From: Streptomyces sp. NBC_01788
Lineage (GTDB): Bacteria > Actinomycetota > Actinomycetes > Streptomycetales > Streptomycetaceae
Direction: 5' to 3'
DNA: 64,000 nucleotides
Assembly (NCBI RefSeq): GCF_035917575.1
Contig: NZ_CP109090.1
Span: forward strand, 5,518,001 to 5,582,000
Part shown: one piece after another, positions 55,182-64,000 of the stretch
Layout: the number at the start of each line of letters is the position of its first letter
Position numbering within the stretch: the stretch's first letter is position 1
Notes under the pieces: generated by a model
The model's input: the letters and a program-made list of their open reading frames with translations, nothing else
Told to the model about the DNA's origin: nothing
Databases searched by the model: none
Made by a program: the position numbers and the translations under genes

Positions 55182-57401
55182 ATGGATCTCGTGCCCGCAC
55201 TGCAAGAACCACTGAAACAGCCACTGAAGTCAGTGCTCGGCCCCGCCACCGCGAAGGTGATGGCCGAGCACCTCGGCCTGCACACCGTCGGCGACCTCCT
55301 GCACCACTACCCGCGCCGGTACGAGGAGCGCGGCCAGCTCACCCACCTCGCCGACCTGCCCATGGACGAGCACGTCACGGTGGTCGCCCAGGTCGCCGAC
55401 GCCCGCCTGCACACCTTCGCCTCCTCCCGCGCGCCCCGCGGCAAGGGCCAGCGCCTGGAGGTGACGATCACGGACGGCAGCGGCCGGCTCCAACTGGTCT
55501 TCTTCGGCAACGGCGTGCACAAGCCCCACAAGGAACTCCTGCCGGGCACCCGCGCGATGTTCGCGGGCAAGGTCTCGGTCTTCAACCGCCGATTGCAACT
55601 GGCCCACCCGGCGTACGAGTTGCTGAAGGGGGAGGACGGGGAGGCGGTCGAGAGCTGGGCCGGCGCGCTGATCCCGCTGTACTCGGCCACCGCCAAGCTG
55701 GAGTCCTGGAAGATCGGCAAGGCGGTACAGACCGTCCTGCCCAGCGCCCAGGAGGCGCTCGACCCGCTGCCCGAGTCGCTGCGCGCGGGCCGCGGCCTGG
55801 TCACCCTTCCCGAGGCCCTGCTCAAGGTCCACCGCCCGCACACCAAGGCGGACATCGCCGACGCCCACGCCCGGTTGAAGTGGGACGAGGCCTTCGTCCT
55901 CCAGGTCGCCCTCGCCCGCCGACGCCACGCGGACACCCAGCTCCCCGCCGTCGCCCGCGTACCCGGCCCGGACGGCCTCCTCGAGGCCTTCGACGACCGC
56001 CTCCCCTTCACCCTCACCGACGGTCAGCGGAAGGTCTCCCGCGAGATCTTCGCCGACCTGGCCACCGAGCACCCGATGCACCGTCTGCTCCAGGGAGAGG
56101 TCGGCAGCGGCAAGACACTCGTCGCCCTGCGCGCCATGCTCGCCGTCGTCGACGCGGGCGGGCAGGCCGCGATGCTCGCGCCCACCGAAGTGCTGGCCCA
56201 GCAGCACCACCGGTCGGTCACCGAGATGATGGGGGAGCTCGCCGAGTCGGGCATGCTGGGCGGCGCCGAGCACGCCACCAAGGTGGTGCTGCTCACCGGG
56301 TCCATGGGCGCCGCGGCCCGCCGGCAGGCCCTGCTCGACCTGGCCACCGGCGAGGCGGGCATCGTCATCGGCACGCACGCGCTGATCGAGGACAAGGTCC
56401 TGTTCGACGACCTGGGACTGGTCGTGGTGGACGAGCAGCACCGGTTCGGCGTCGAACAGCGCGACGCCCTGCGCGGAAAGGGCAAGCAGCCCCCGCACCT
56501 GCTGGTCATGACCGCCACGCCCATTCCGCGCACGGTCGCGATGACGGTCTTCGGCGACCTGGAGACCTCCGTCCTCGACCAGCTCCCGGCGGGGCGCTCG
56601 CCCATCGCCAGCCATGTCGTCCCGGCCGCCGACAAACCGCACTTCCTGGCCCGGGCCTGGGAGCGGGTGCGCGAGGAGGTGGCGAAGGGCCACCAGGCGT
56701 ACGTGGTCTGCCCGCGCATCGGGGACGAGGAGGACGATCCGAAGAAGGCCGCCGCGAAGAAGTCCGCCGAGGACGAGGCGGAGAAGCGCCCGCCGCTCGC
56801 CGTGATGGACATCGCCGACCAGCTCGCCAGGGGCCCGCTGCACGGCCTGAAGGTCGAGGTGCTGCACGGCCGCATGCAGCCCGACGACAAGGACGCGGTC
56901 ATGCGCCGCTTCGCCGCCGGCGAGACCGACGTCCTGGTCGCCACCACGGTCATCGAGGTCGGTGTGAACGTACCGAACGCCACGGTGATGGTGATCATGG
57001 ACGCCGACCGCTTCGGCGTCTCCCAGCTGCACCAGCTGCGCGGCCGCGTCGGCCGCGGCTCGGCGCCCGGCCTGTGCCTGCTGGTCACCGGGATGCCGGA
57101 GGCGAGCGCCGCCCGGCAGCGGCTGAACGCGGTGGCCTCCACCCTCGACGGCTTCGAGCTCTCCCGCATCGACCTCGAACAGCGCCGCGAGGGCGACGTC
57201 CTCGGCCAGGCCCAGTCCGGTGCCCGTTCCAGCCTGCGGGTGCTCGCCGTCATCGAGGACGAGGAGATCATCGCCGAGGCCCGCGAGGAGGCCGCCGCGG
57301 TGGTGGCCGCCGACCCCGAGCTGGAACGCCTGCCCGGGCTGCGCACGGCGCTGGACGCGTTGCTCGACGAGGAGCGGGAGCAATACCTGGAGAAGGGCTG
57401 A
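55182..57401 (+). CDS. recG: ATP-dependent DNA helicase RecG
   Basis: 739 aa. The wedge OB domain is N-terminal (YPRRYEERG; RLEVTITDGSGRLQLVFFGN). Helicase motifs: LLQGEVGSGKT (Walker A), VVDEQHRFGVEQR (Walker B, DEQH), TATPIPRT, TTVIEVGVNVPNAT, QLRGRVGRG. It rescues stalled replication forks by branch migration. A charged linker (DDPKKAAAKKSAEDEAEK) is inserted in the second RecA lobe. Start ATG 55182. Confidence 0.96.
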   Translation: MDLVPALQEPLKQPLKSVLGPATAKVMAEHLGLHTVGDLLHHYPRRYEERGQLTHLADLPMDEHVTVVAQVADARLHTFASSRAPRGKGQRLEVTITDGSGRLQLVFFGNGVHKPHKELLPGTRAMFAGKVSVFNRRLQLAHPAYELLKGEDGEAVESWAGALIPLYSATAKLESWKIGKAVQTVLPSAQEALDPLPESLRAGRGLVTLPEALLKVHRPHTKADIADAHARLKWDEAFVLQVALARRRHADTQLPAVARVPGPDGLLEAFDDRLPFTLTDGQRKVSREIFADLATEHPMHRLLQGEVGSGKTLVALRAMLAVVDAGGQAAMLAPTEVLAQQHHRSVTEMMGELAESGMLGGAEHATKVVLLTGSMGAAARRQALLDLATGEAGIVIGTHALIEDKVLFDDLGLVVVDEQHRFGVEQRDALRGKGKQPPHLLVMTATPIPRTVAMTVFGDLETSVLDQLPAGRSPIASHVVPAADKPHFLARAWERVREEVAKGHQAYVVCPRIGDEEDDPKKAAAKKSAEDEAEKRPPLAVMDIADQLARGPLHGLKVEVLHGRMQPDDKDAVMRRFAAGETDVLVATTVIEVGVNVPNATVMVIMDADRFGVSQLHQLRGRVGRGSAPGLCLLVTGMPEASAARQRLNAVASTLDGFELSRIDLEQRREGDVLGQAQSGARSSLRVLAVIEDEEIIAEAREEAAAVVAADPELERLPGLRTALDALLDEEREQYLEKG

Positions 57402-57483
57402 CAGACTGGGACCGGCCCGCACCCGAGCCGCCACCGCCACGGCCGCCACCGACCAGGCCGTTCCCGACAAGCAAGGACCAGAC

Positions 57484-58071
57484 ATGACCCGCGTGATCGC
57501 CGGCCGGGCCGGCGGACGCCGTCTCGCCGTACCGCCGGGCAGCGGAACCCGCCCCACCTCGGACCGGGCGCGCGAAGGCCTGTTCTCCACCTGGCAGTCC
57601 CTGCTCGGCGGCCCGCTGGACGGCGAGCGCGTCCTGGACCTGTACGCCGGCTCGGGCGCCGTCGGCCTGGAGGCGCTGTCGCGGGGCGCCGGGCACACCC
57701 TGCTCGTGGAGGCCGACCAGCGAGCGGTCCGCACCGTCCGGGAGAACGTGAAGGCGCTCGGCCTCCCCGGCGCCGACGTACGGGCGGGCAAAGCGGAGCA
57801 GATCGTCCACACGTCGCCCCCGGTGAAGCCGTACGACCTCGTCTTCCTCGACCCGCCGTACGCGGTCTCCGACGACGATCTCCGCGAGATCCTGCTCACA
57901 CTCCGCACCCAGGGGTGGCTCGCGGCCGACGCCCTCGTCACCGTGGAGCGCAGCACCAGGGGCGGGGAATTCACGTGGCCGCCGGGATTCGAAGCGATCC
58001 GGGCCCGTCGCTACGGCGAAGGGACGTTTTGGTACGGTCGCGCCGCCTCTACGTGCGAAGACGCACGATGA
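57484..58071 (+). CDS. rsmD: 16S rRNA (guanine(966)-N(2))-methyltransferase
   Basis: 195 aa. [35 protein letters not shown] motif [19 protein letters not shown], and catalytic FLDPPY. Methylates G966 of 16S rRNA. Its end lies close to coaD, which it precedes in most actinobacteria. Confidence 0.94.
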   Translation: MTRVIAGRAGGRRLAVPPGSGTRPTSDRAREGLFSTWQSLLGGPLDGERVLDLYAGSGAVGLEALSRGAGHTLLVEADQRAVRTVRENVKALGLPGADVRAGKAEQIVHTSPPVKPYDLVFLDPPYAVSDDDLREILLTLRTQGWLAADALVTVERSTRGGEFTWPPGFEAIRARRYGEGTFWYGRAASTCEDAR

Positions 58072-58097
58072 CCGAACCGGAGAGCGAGGGATTTCAA

Positions 58098-58577
58098 GTG
58101 CGCCGCGCCGTCTGCCCCGGGTCGTTCGACCCCGTCACCAACGGACACCTGGACATCATCGCCCGCGCCTCCCGTCTCTACGACGAGGTCTACGTCGCGG
58201 TGATGATCAACCAGTCGAAGAAGGGCCTGTTCGAGATCGACGAGCGGATCGACCTCATCCGGCAGGTCACCGCCGAGTACGGCAACGTCCGCGTCGAGGC
58301 CTTCCACGGCCTCCTCGTCGACTTCTGCAAGCAGCGCGACATCCCGGCCATCGTCAAGGGCCTGCGCGCCGTCAGCGACTTCGACTACGAACTGCAGATG
58401 GCCCAGATGAACAACGGCCTCTCCGGGGTCGAGACGCTGTTCGTGCCCACCAACCCCACCTACAGCTTCCTGTCGTCCTCCCTGGTCAAGGAGGTCGCGG
58501 CCTGGGGCGGCGACGTCTCCCACCTGGTGCCGCCGCAGGTCCTCGAAGCCCTCGCCGGGCGGCTGAAGAAGGACTGA
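58098..58577 (+). CDS. coaD: phosphopantetheine adenylyltransferase
   Basis: 159 aa from GTG 58098 (GAGGG upstream), the usual CoaD length. An ATG at 58068 overlapping rsmD (ATGA) would add 10 residues. [17 protein letters not shown] carries the T/HxGH nucleotidyltransferase motif; [18 protein letters not shown] is the ISSS-type loop. Penultimate-step enzyme of coenzyme A synthesis. Confidence 0.95.
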   Translation: MRRAVCPGSFDPVTNGHLDIIARASRLYDEVYVAVMINQSKKGLFEIDERIDLIRQVTAEYGNVRVEAFHGLLVDFCKQRDIPAIVKGLRAVSDFDYELQMAQMNNGLSGVETLFVPTNPTYSFLSSSLVKEVAAWGGDVSHLVPPQVLEALAGRLKKD

Positions 58578-58693
58578 GGCTGCTGACGGCCCGTCACCCG
58601 GTGTCCGGCGATCACCTCATGGACGTACAGTCGTTCCGTCCGTCTCCGACACATCGGTAGTCCAACACACCTGTAGAGAGTGGCGAGCACACG

Positions 58694-59809
58694 GTGGACG
58701 TGCAGAAGAAGCTCGACGAGATCGTGTCCACGGTCTCCAGCGCCCGGTCCATGCCCATGTCGGCGTCGTGCGTGATCAACCGCGCCGACCTGCTCGCACT
58801 GCTCGACGAGGTGCGCCAGGCCCTGCCCGGCTCCCTCGCCCAGGCTCAGGAGCTGATCGGCGACCGCGACCAGATGGTGCAGGAGGCCCGGCACGAGGCC
58901 GAGCGGATCATCGAGACGGCGCACGCCGAGCGCGGCTCGCTGATCTCCGGCACCGAGGTCGCCCGTCGCTCCCAGACCGAGGCCGACCGGATCCTCGGCG
59001 AGGCCCGGCAGGAGGCCGAGGAGGTCCGCGCCGAGGCCGACGAATACGTCGACTCCAAGCTCGCCAACTTCGAGGTCGTCCTCACCAAGACCCTCGGCTC
59101 GGTCGGCCGCGGCCGCGAGAAGCTGCTCGGCACCGGCCCCGGCCTCGACGAGGACGGCTACGAGGACGAGGACGCCCCCGAGCGCAGCCACGACCCCGAG
59201 ACCCTGCGCCGCAACGCCGACGCGTACGTCGACGCCAAGCTCGGCGCCTTCGAGGCGGTCCTCGCCAAGACCCTGGAGGCCGTCGGCCGCGGCCGCCAGA
59301 AGCTGCACGGCCGCATCGCCACCGACGACCTCGGCGCCCTCGCCGACGACACCACCACCGTCCAGCACTCGAGCGACGCCGACTACCTCGCCGACCTCGC
59401 GGCCCTGGCCGACGCCCCGCTCACCCCGGCGGCACCGGCGGCCGCGCCGGCCGAGCAGCCCGCCCCGCCGCAGTACGAGCCGCAGCCGGCCTACGGCTAC
59501 CAGCAGCCCGGGCAGACCGATCCGTACGGCGGCTACCAGCAGGGCTACGGCCAGCAGGACCAGTACGGCTACCAGCAGCCCGACCCGTACGCCGCCACCG
59601 CGGACGCCACCGGCTACGCCCAGGCGCAGGGCGCCTCCTTCCAGGCCTACGACGCCCAGCCGGGCGCCTACGACCCGAACCAGGCCCAGCAGGACCCGCA
59701 CGGCTACGCACAGCCGCAGGCCCACGCCCTCGACGAGACCAGCCTCTTCGACACCGGCATGATCAGCGCCGAGCAGCTGCGCGCCTACGAACAGGGCCGA
59801 GGACTCTAG
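58694..59809 (+). CDS. DivIVA-like coiled-coil protein
   Basis: 371 aa, GTG start. A long acidic coiled coil (about 30-130; VQEARHEAERIIETAHAERG) of the cell-division-initiation/DivIVA relative type, then two internal copies of a ~30-residue unit (ADEYVDSKLANFEVVLTKTL at 115; ADAYVDAKLGAFEAVLAKTL at 176, each with VGRGR). A C-terminal Gln/Tyr/Pro-rich tail (GYQQPGQTDPYGGYQQ) follows. No signal or membrane segment. Probably polar-growth scaffold related, by family only. Confidence 0.85.
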   Translation: MDVQKKLDEIVSTVSSARSMPMSASCVINRADLLALLDEVRQALPGSLAQAQELIGDRDQMVQEARHEAERIIETAHAERGSLISGTEVARRSQTEADRILGEARQEAEEVRAEADEYVDSKLANFEVVLTKTLGSVGRGREKLLGTGPGLDEDGYEDEDAPERSHDPETLRRNADAYVDAKLGAFEAVLAKTLEAVGRGRQKLHGRIATDDLGALADDTTTVQHSSDADYLADLAALADAPLTPAAPAAAPAEQPAPPQYEPQPAYGYQQPGQTDPYGGYQQGYGQQDQYGYQQPDPYAATADATGYAQAQGASFQAYDAQPGAYDPNQAQQDPHGYAQPQAHALDETSLFDTGMISAEQLRAYEQGRGL

Positions 59810-59941
59810 GCAGGCCGCCGATTGGGCCGAGAGCGAAAGGTCAAGTATCCTGGTCCTTCGGTCGCGCATACGTCCGCGATCCGCGCTGCCCGGAACATCA
59901 CCGGGTAAGCGTCCCCCCGAGTTTGGAAACCGAAAGCAGGA

Positions 59942-60595
59942 ATGGCTCAGAACGCCCGCCTCGACCACCGCAACCCTCTCGTGTTCGACACGCATGAGCT
60001 GGGGCGGCGGCCCGGCGCGCTGCAGCGCCTGACCCGCACGGTCCCCGCCCCCAGGGACCTCGGTCTCCAGGGCGTCGTCGGAGTGCCGGAAGGCGCCCCG
60101 GTGGAGCTCGAACTCCGGCTCGAGTCGGTCATGGAAGGGGTGCTCGTCACAGGCACCGCCCGTGCACAGGCCGAGGGGGAGTGCGTAAGGTGTCTGGAGT
60201 CGCTCGAGTTCGATCTCGAAGCGGACTTCCAGGAGCTGTTCTCGTACCCTGACGCCGACGAGCGGGGCCGCGTGTCCGCGGAGCCCGACGCCGACGCCGA
60301 GGACGACGAGGACAGGCTCTTCCTCGAGGACGGACTCTTCGGCCTCGAACCTCTGCTGCGCGATGCGGTGGTGCTCGCACTGCCGATGCAGCCGGTGTGC
60401 CAGGAAGACTGCCCTGGGCTGTGCTCCGAGTGCGGTGCGCGGCTCCTGGACGACCCGGACCACCACCATGACGCCGTCGACATCCGTTGGGCGGCTTTGC
60501 AGGGACTCGCCGGCACCATGAAGGACGGCGAGAAGGACGAGATGAGCGGCGGCGCGCCTCGATCGGCACGCCCCGACGAGAAGCAGGAGAAGTAG
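59942..60595 (+). CDS. DUF177 (YceD) protein
   Basis: 217 aa. [39 protein letters not shown], and [19 protein letters not shown] with four Cys are typical of YceD. The family is linked to 23S rRNA maturation by genetics in plants and E. coli, and is almost always upstream of rpmF, as here (2-base gap). Confidence 0.92.
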   Translation: MAQNARLDHRNPLVFDTHELGRRPGALQRLTRTVPAPRDLGLQGVVGVPEGAPVELELRLESVMEGVLVTGTARAQAEGECVRCLESLEFDLEADFQELFSYPDADERGRVSAEPDADAEDDEDRLFLEDGLFGLEPLLRDAVVLALPMQPVCQEDCPGLCSECGARLLDDPDHHHDAVDIRWAALQGLAGTMKDGEKDEMSGGAPRSARPDEKQEK

Positions 60596-60597
60596 CC

Positions 60598-60771
60598 GTG
60601 GCTGTTCCGAAGCGGAAGATGTCGCGCAGCAACACGCGCCACCGCCGGTCGCAGTGGAAGGCTGCGGTCCCCACCCTGGTTGCGTGCGAGCGCTGCCACG
60701 AGCCCAAGCAGCAGCACATCGCGTGCCCGTCGTGCGGCACCTACAACAAGCGCCAGGTCCTCGAGGTCTGA
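60598..60771 (+). CDS. rpmF: ribosomal protein L32
   Basis: 57 aa, GTG start. [20 protein letters not shown] plus zinc ribbon CERCHEP...CPSCG. Part of the yceD-rpmF-rnc unit. Confidence 0.96.
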   Translation: MAVPKRKMSRSNTRHRRSQWKAAVPTLVACERCHEPKQQHIACPSCGTYNKRQVLEV

Positions 60772-60790
60772 GCGGCTGGTGAGAGGCACT

Positions 60791-61612
60791 GTGTCCACTG
60801 CCAAGAAGGCGGAAGGCGCCGAAGCGGGCAACCACCGCCGCCACGGAGCCGCTCCGTCGGACAACACGGCCTCGTCCCACACGCTTCTGGAAGGGCGGCT
60901 CGGCTACACGCTCGAGTCCGCCCTTCTGGTGCGCGCGCTGACCCACCGTTCCTACGCATACGAGAACGGCGGTCTGCCGACGAACGAGCGGCTGGAGTTC
61001 CTCGGTGACTCCGTCCTCGGCCTGGTCGTCACGGACACGCTGTACCGCACCCACCCCGACCTGCCCGAAGGCCAACTGGCCAAGCTGCGGGCCGCGGTGG
61101 TCAACTCGCGTGCGCTGGCGGAGGTCGGGCGCGGCCTCGACCTGGGCGCCTTCATCCGGCTCGGCCGCGGTGAAGAGGGCACGGGCGGCCGGGACAAGGC
61201 GTCCATCCTCGCTGACACCCTGGAAGCGGTGATCGGCGCGGTCTACCTCGACCAGGGCCTCGACGCGGCCTCCGAACTGGTGCACCGCCTGTTCGACCCG
61301 CTGATCGAGAAGTCCTCCAACCTCGGAGCCGGCCTGGACTGGAAGACCAGCCTCCAGGAGCTCACCGCGACCGAGGGGCTCGGCGTGCCCGAGTACCTGG
61401 TCACGGAGACCGGCCCCGACCATGAGAAGACCTTCACTGCTGCCGCCCGCGTCGGAGGCGTCTCGTACGGCACCGGCACCGGCCGCAGCAAGAAGGAGGC
61501 GGAGCAGCAGGCCGCGGAGTCCGCGTGGCGGGCCATCCGGGCCGCGGCGGACGAGCGCGCCAAGACGGTGGGATCCACCGACGGCGCCGGTGACGCGCCT
61601 GCCCCCGCCTGA
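60791..61612 (+). CDS. rnc: ribonuclease III
   Basis: 273 aa from GTG 60791 (GAGAGG 4 bases upstream; GTG 60779 would add four residues). RNase III signature [16 protein letters not shown], second acidic cluster [15 protein letters not shown], and a C-terminal dsRNA-binding domain ([29 protein letters not shown]). The Streptomyces orthologue, AbsB, globally affects antibiotic production and rRNA processing. Confidence 0.95.
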   Translation: MSTAKKAEGAEAGNHRRHGAAPSDNTASSHTLLEGRLGYTLESALLVRALTHRSYAYENGGLPTNERLEFLGDSVLGLVVTDTLYRTHPDLPEGQLAKLRAAVVNSRALAEVGRGLDLGAFIRLGRGEEGTGGRDKASILADTLEAVIGAVYLDQGLDAASELVHRLFDPLIEKSSNLGAGLDWKTSLQELTATEGLGVPEYLVTETGPDHEKTFTAAARVGGVSYGTGTGRSKKEAEQQAAESAWRAIRAAADERAKTVGSTDGAGDAPAPA

Positions 61613-61678
61613 GAACCGGAAAACCGAGCGCGGCCGTCCGGCGGTACTCCGCCTGCGGGCCGCGCCCAGCAGAACGCG

Positions 61679-61714
61679 ACCGAGCGCCCGTCCCCGCCCC
61701 GGGGCGGGCGCTCG
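61679..61714 (+). terminator. hairpin between rnc and mutM
   Basis: CGAGCGCCCG / CGGGCGCTCG (10 bp) enclosing a partly paired GC loop, 67 bases after rnc. There is no T-run. Confidence 0.5.
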
Positions 61715-61758
61715 GCCCGTGACGGCCACAGCGGCCGTGACGTGTGAACGGGGGAGTC

Positions 61759-62643
61759 ATGCCCGAGCTGCCCGAGGTCGAGGTCGTACGACGCGGACTG
61801 GAACGGTGGGTCGCGCACCGCAGCGTCGCCGACGTCGAGGTGCTGCACCCGCGTGCCGTACGCCGTCACCCGGCCGGGGCCGAGGACTTCGCGCACCGCG
61901 TCCAGGGTCACCGGCTCGGCCTGCCCGGCCGTCGCGGAAAGTACCTGTGGCTGCCCCTGGAGGACAGCGGCCAGGCGGTCCTGGCCCACCTGGGCATGAG
62001 CGGCCAGCTACTGGTCCAGCCGGTCGGCGCGCCCACCGAGAAGCACCTGCGCATCCGCGTCCGCTTCGCCGACACGCTGACACCGGCCGCTTCCACGGCG
62101 GACGCGACCGAACTCCGCTTCGTCGACCAGCGCACCTTCGGCGGCCTGTCGCTGCACGACACCACTCCCGACGGGCTGCCCGACGTCATCGCGCACATCG
62201 CCCGCGACCCCCTCGACCCGCTGTTCGACGACGAGGCCTTCCACCAGGCCCTGCGCCGCAAGCGGACCACCATCAAACGGGCCCTGCTCGACCAGTCCCT
62301 GATCAGCGGCGTCGGCAACATCTACGCGGACGAGGCCCTGTGGCGCTCCCGCGTCCACTACGAACGCCCCACCGCGACCTTCACCCGCCCCGGCACGGCC
62401 GAACTCCTCACCCACGTCCGGGAGGTGATGAACGAGGCCCTCGCCGTCGGCGGCACCAGCTTCGACAGCCTCTACGTCAACGTCAACGGGGAGTCCGGCT
62501 ACTTCGACCGCTCCCTGGACGCCTACGGCCGCGAGGGCCTGCCCTGCCGCCGCTGCGCCACACTGCTGCGCCGCCGCCCGTGGATGAACCGCTCCAGCTA
62601 CTACTGCCCGAAGTGTCAGCGGGCGCCGCGCGCGGTGTCGTAA
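61759..62643 (+). CDS. mutM: formamidopyrimidine-DNA glycosylase
   Basis: 294 aa, ATG 61759 after GGGGGAG. Catalytic N-terminal [13 protein letters not shown] (Pro1/Glu2 after Met removal), the Lys loop RRGKYLWLP, helix-two-turn-helix [15 protein letters not shown], and C-terminal zinc finger CRRC-x16-CPKC. Removes 8-oxoguanine. The 3' end overlaps the convergent HxlR gene by 28 bases. Confidence 0.95.
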   Translation: MPELPEVEVVRRGLERWVAHRSVADVEVLHPRAVRRHPAGAEDFAHRVQGHRLGLPGRRGKYLWLPLEDSGQAVLAHLGMSGQLLVQPVGAPTEKHLRIRVRFADTLTPAASTADATELRFVDQRTFGGLSLHDTTPDGLPDVIAHIARDPLDPLFDDEAFHQALRRKRTTIKRALLDQSLISGVGNIYADEALWRSRVHYERPTATFTRPGTAELLTHVREVMNEALAVGGTSFDSLYVNVNGESGYFDRSLDAYGREGLPCRRCATLLRRRPWMNRSSYYCPKCQRAPRAVS

Positions 62644-63005
62644 CGCTCGCGTGCCGCCAGGACGTCGTCCATGCGGCCCTCCACGCAGTGGATCAGGGCC
62701 AGCAGGCGTTCGGCGACCTCGCGGCCCAGCGCCGTGAGTTCGTAGTCCACCCGCGGCGGATTGGTCGGCTGGGCCTCCCGGTGCACCAGGCCGTCCCGCT
62801 CCAGCGCCTGGAGTGTCTGGGACAGCATCTTCTCGCTCACGCCGTCGACCCGGCGGCGCAGCTCGTTGAAGCGGAGCGAGCCCTCGTACAGGGCGCCCAG
62901 CGCCAGCCCGCCCCAGCGCCCCGTGACATGCTCCAGCGTCCCGCGCGAGGGACAGGCCCTGGCGAACACGCTGTATGGGAGGTCCTGGGTCTGCGGGGTG
63001 CTCAT
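62616..63005 (-). CDS. HxlR-family transcriptional regulator
   Basis: 129 aa from ATG 63005. HxlR winged helix: [56 protein letters not shown], and [12 protein letters not shown]. The N-terminal Cys is at the position used for thiol sensing in YodB/HypR-like members. Target genes are unknown; the PH-domain gene is divergent, 117 bases away. Confidence 0.88.
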   Translation of the reverse strand: MSTPQTQDLPYSVFARACPSRGTLEHVTGRWGGLALGALYEGSLRFNELRRRVDGVSEKMLSQTLQALERDGLVHREAQPTNPPRVDYELTALGREVAERLLALIHCVEGRMDDVLAARERYDTARGAR

Positions 63006-63122
63006 GTCCTCCAGCGTACTGGCGCACAGCGCTGACCGTCGGGCGGCGCTAACCACGAGTCAGTGCCACCTCAGGGCACAGCCGAAGGGTGTGCCGGCCG
63101 TACCGCTGTTCCAGTTGTGCTC

Positions 63123-63827
63123 ATGTCAGGCGCAATCGCGCACATGCCGACACCCGACCCGCGGTCACCACGCCGCGCCGCGCAGCCCGTCTCCACCGAC
63201 CGTGTCTTACGGTCGCTCGTCGACATCGCCACAGGAGCGGTACTGCTTGTCGTCGTCCTGTGTCTGGGCATCGCCGCGGTCGTCACCACCGACGGCGGCA
63301 TGCCCTGGAAAGCGCTGGCGGCGATGCTACTGGTGACTCCGCTGCTGTTCGCCCTCACCTTGCGGCCCGCGGTCTTCGCCAACGACCACCGGCTGCGCAT
63401 CCGCAACCCGTTCCGCACCATCACACTGCCCTGGGGTGCCGTCTCCGGTCTGCGGTCCGGCCACTCCAATGAAGCCTTCGACCAGATCGGCACCAAGTAC
63501 CAGTTGTGGGCCATCCCGCTCTCCACGCGCCGCCTCAAGCGAGCCGGCCGCGCGCAGATCAGGATGTCCCACGCCTTGCAGAGTCCGGGTGGCCCCGGAC
63601 TGGACCGCCGCCTCTACGACCTGGGACGGCCCGACCGGCCGAGCACGGAGCTGGAACGCCTGCAGCCGCAACCCGACAGGACCATGGACAGCCTGCGTGC
63701 GCTCCAGGAGGCAGGTGCCATGACCAAGGAGGGCCAGGGTCAGCCCGAGGTGCGCTGGGCGTACGAGATCCTCGCCCCGGCGGCGGCCGGCCTGGTGCTG
63801 CTGGTGGTACTGCTCGCCGTGGCCTGA
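63123..63827 (+). CDS. PH-domain membrane protein
   Basis: 234 aa (ATG 63123; a second ATG at 63144). Two transmembrane helices (about 35-55 LVVVLCLGIAAVV and 60-80), then a bacterial PH domain (VFANDHRLRIRNPFRTITLPWGAVSGLRSG), a Pro/Arg-rich linker, and a C-terminal transmembrane helix (ILAPAAAGLVLLVVLLAVA). The function is not known. Confidence 0.8.
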   Translation: MSGAIAHMPTPDPRSPRRAAQPVSTDRVLRSLVDIATGAVLLVVVLCLGIAAVVTTDGGMPWKALAAMLLVTPLLFALTLRPAVFANDHRLRIRNPFRTITLPWGAVSGLRSGHSNEAFDQIGTKYQLWAIPLSTRRLKRAGRAQIRMSHALQSPGGPGLDRRLYDLGRPDRPSTELERLQPQPDRTMDSLRALQEAGAMTKEGQGQPEVRWAYEILAPAAAGLVLLVVLLAVA

Positions 63828-63918
63828 CCGCACGCGAAGACATGTGGCCCATGGGCGGCCGGCACGAGTGTCAGCAATCGAACTGTCCCCGACCCACCAC
63901 TTCCCCGGCTCCCAGAGG

Positions 63919-64000
63919 TCAGTACCCGAAGTCCTGCGTCCACCACGGACCGCCGGAGCCGAAGTGCACGCCGACGCCCAGGGTCTTGAAGTCGCAGTTC
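63919..64000 (-). CDS. C-terminus of a secreted CAP/SCP-domain protein (partial)
   Basis: Read leftward from the window edge, codons give NCDFKTLGVGVHFG and GGPWWTQDFGY before the stop at 63919-63921. This is the final motif of bacterial CAP (SCP/TAPS) domain proteins, usually secreted. The rest lies beyond the window. Nothing else was seen in 63828-63918. Confidence 0.7.
   Translation of the reverse strand, partial: NCDFKTLGVGVHFGSGGPWWTQDFGY

Overview
The window is high-GC actinobacterial DNA, almost certainly a Streptomyces chromosome. Evidence: strong G/C bias at third codon positions, frequent GTG starts, conservon (cvn) operons, a HupS-type HU with a lysine-rich tail, and NdgR divergent from leuCD. 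From memory, the gene order closely matches the core region SCO5525-SCO5575 of S. coelicolor; this was not searched here.

Layout. 1-4869: the broken 5' end of a cytosine/purine permease gene, then a urease-like operon (fused gamma/beta, alpha) with agmatine deiminase, a Cys-rich protein and a TetR regulator. 4981-9155: a secreted beta-propeller protein, citramalate synthase (cimA) behind an attenuator-like leader, a VOC protein and a GPP34 protein. 9289-17435: divergent secreted GH30 and GH3 glycosidases, a membrane protein, YceI and a small secreted protein. 17710-19548: acyl-CoA carboxylase beta and epsilon. 19696-30424: two tandem conservons (cvnA-B-C-D twice). 31028-35113: a small repeat-motif peptide, an FAH hydrolase, gltX, a HAD hydrolase and five tRNAs (Gln-Glu-Glu-Gln-Glu). 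35267-40244: a DUF4188 protein, ndgR, leuC, leuD and hupS. 40366-47639: cofC, plsC-gpsA, ddl, a DUF3515 lipoprotein, an AsnC/Lrp-type RAM protein, thiL-thiD and rpmB. 47907-64000: a FakA/DAK2-like protein, a 190-bp tandem repeat, a coupled HSP90/TPR pair, recG-rsmD-coaD, a DivIVA-like protein, DUF177-rpmF-rnc, mutM, an HxlR regulator, a PH-domain protein and the end of a CAP-domain gene.

Functional themes are branched-chain amino-acid synthesis (cimA, leuCD, NdgR), tRNA-Glu/Gln charging (GltX beside its tRNAs), G-protein-like signalling (conservons), and cell-envelope or phospholipid precursors (plsC, gpsA, ddl). Core housekeeping genes (recG, rnc, mutM, rpmF, rpmB, coaD) fill the rest.

The least ordinary features are these. 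A palindromic interspersed repeat sits inside the 5' coding ends of two genes. A 524-bp block is identical between the two cvnD genes. An HSP90-like ATPase overlaps a 979-aa TPR protein and is followed by decaying 190-bp tandem repeats that resemble the 3' end of that TPR gene. A urease-alpha homologue with an altered active-site flap lies next to agmatine deiminase. A 62-aa peptide carries a duplicated NPRRT motif.
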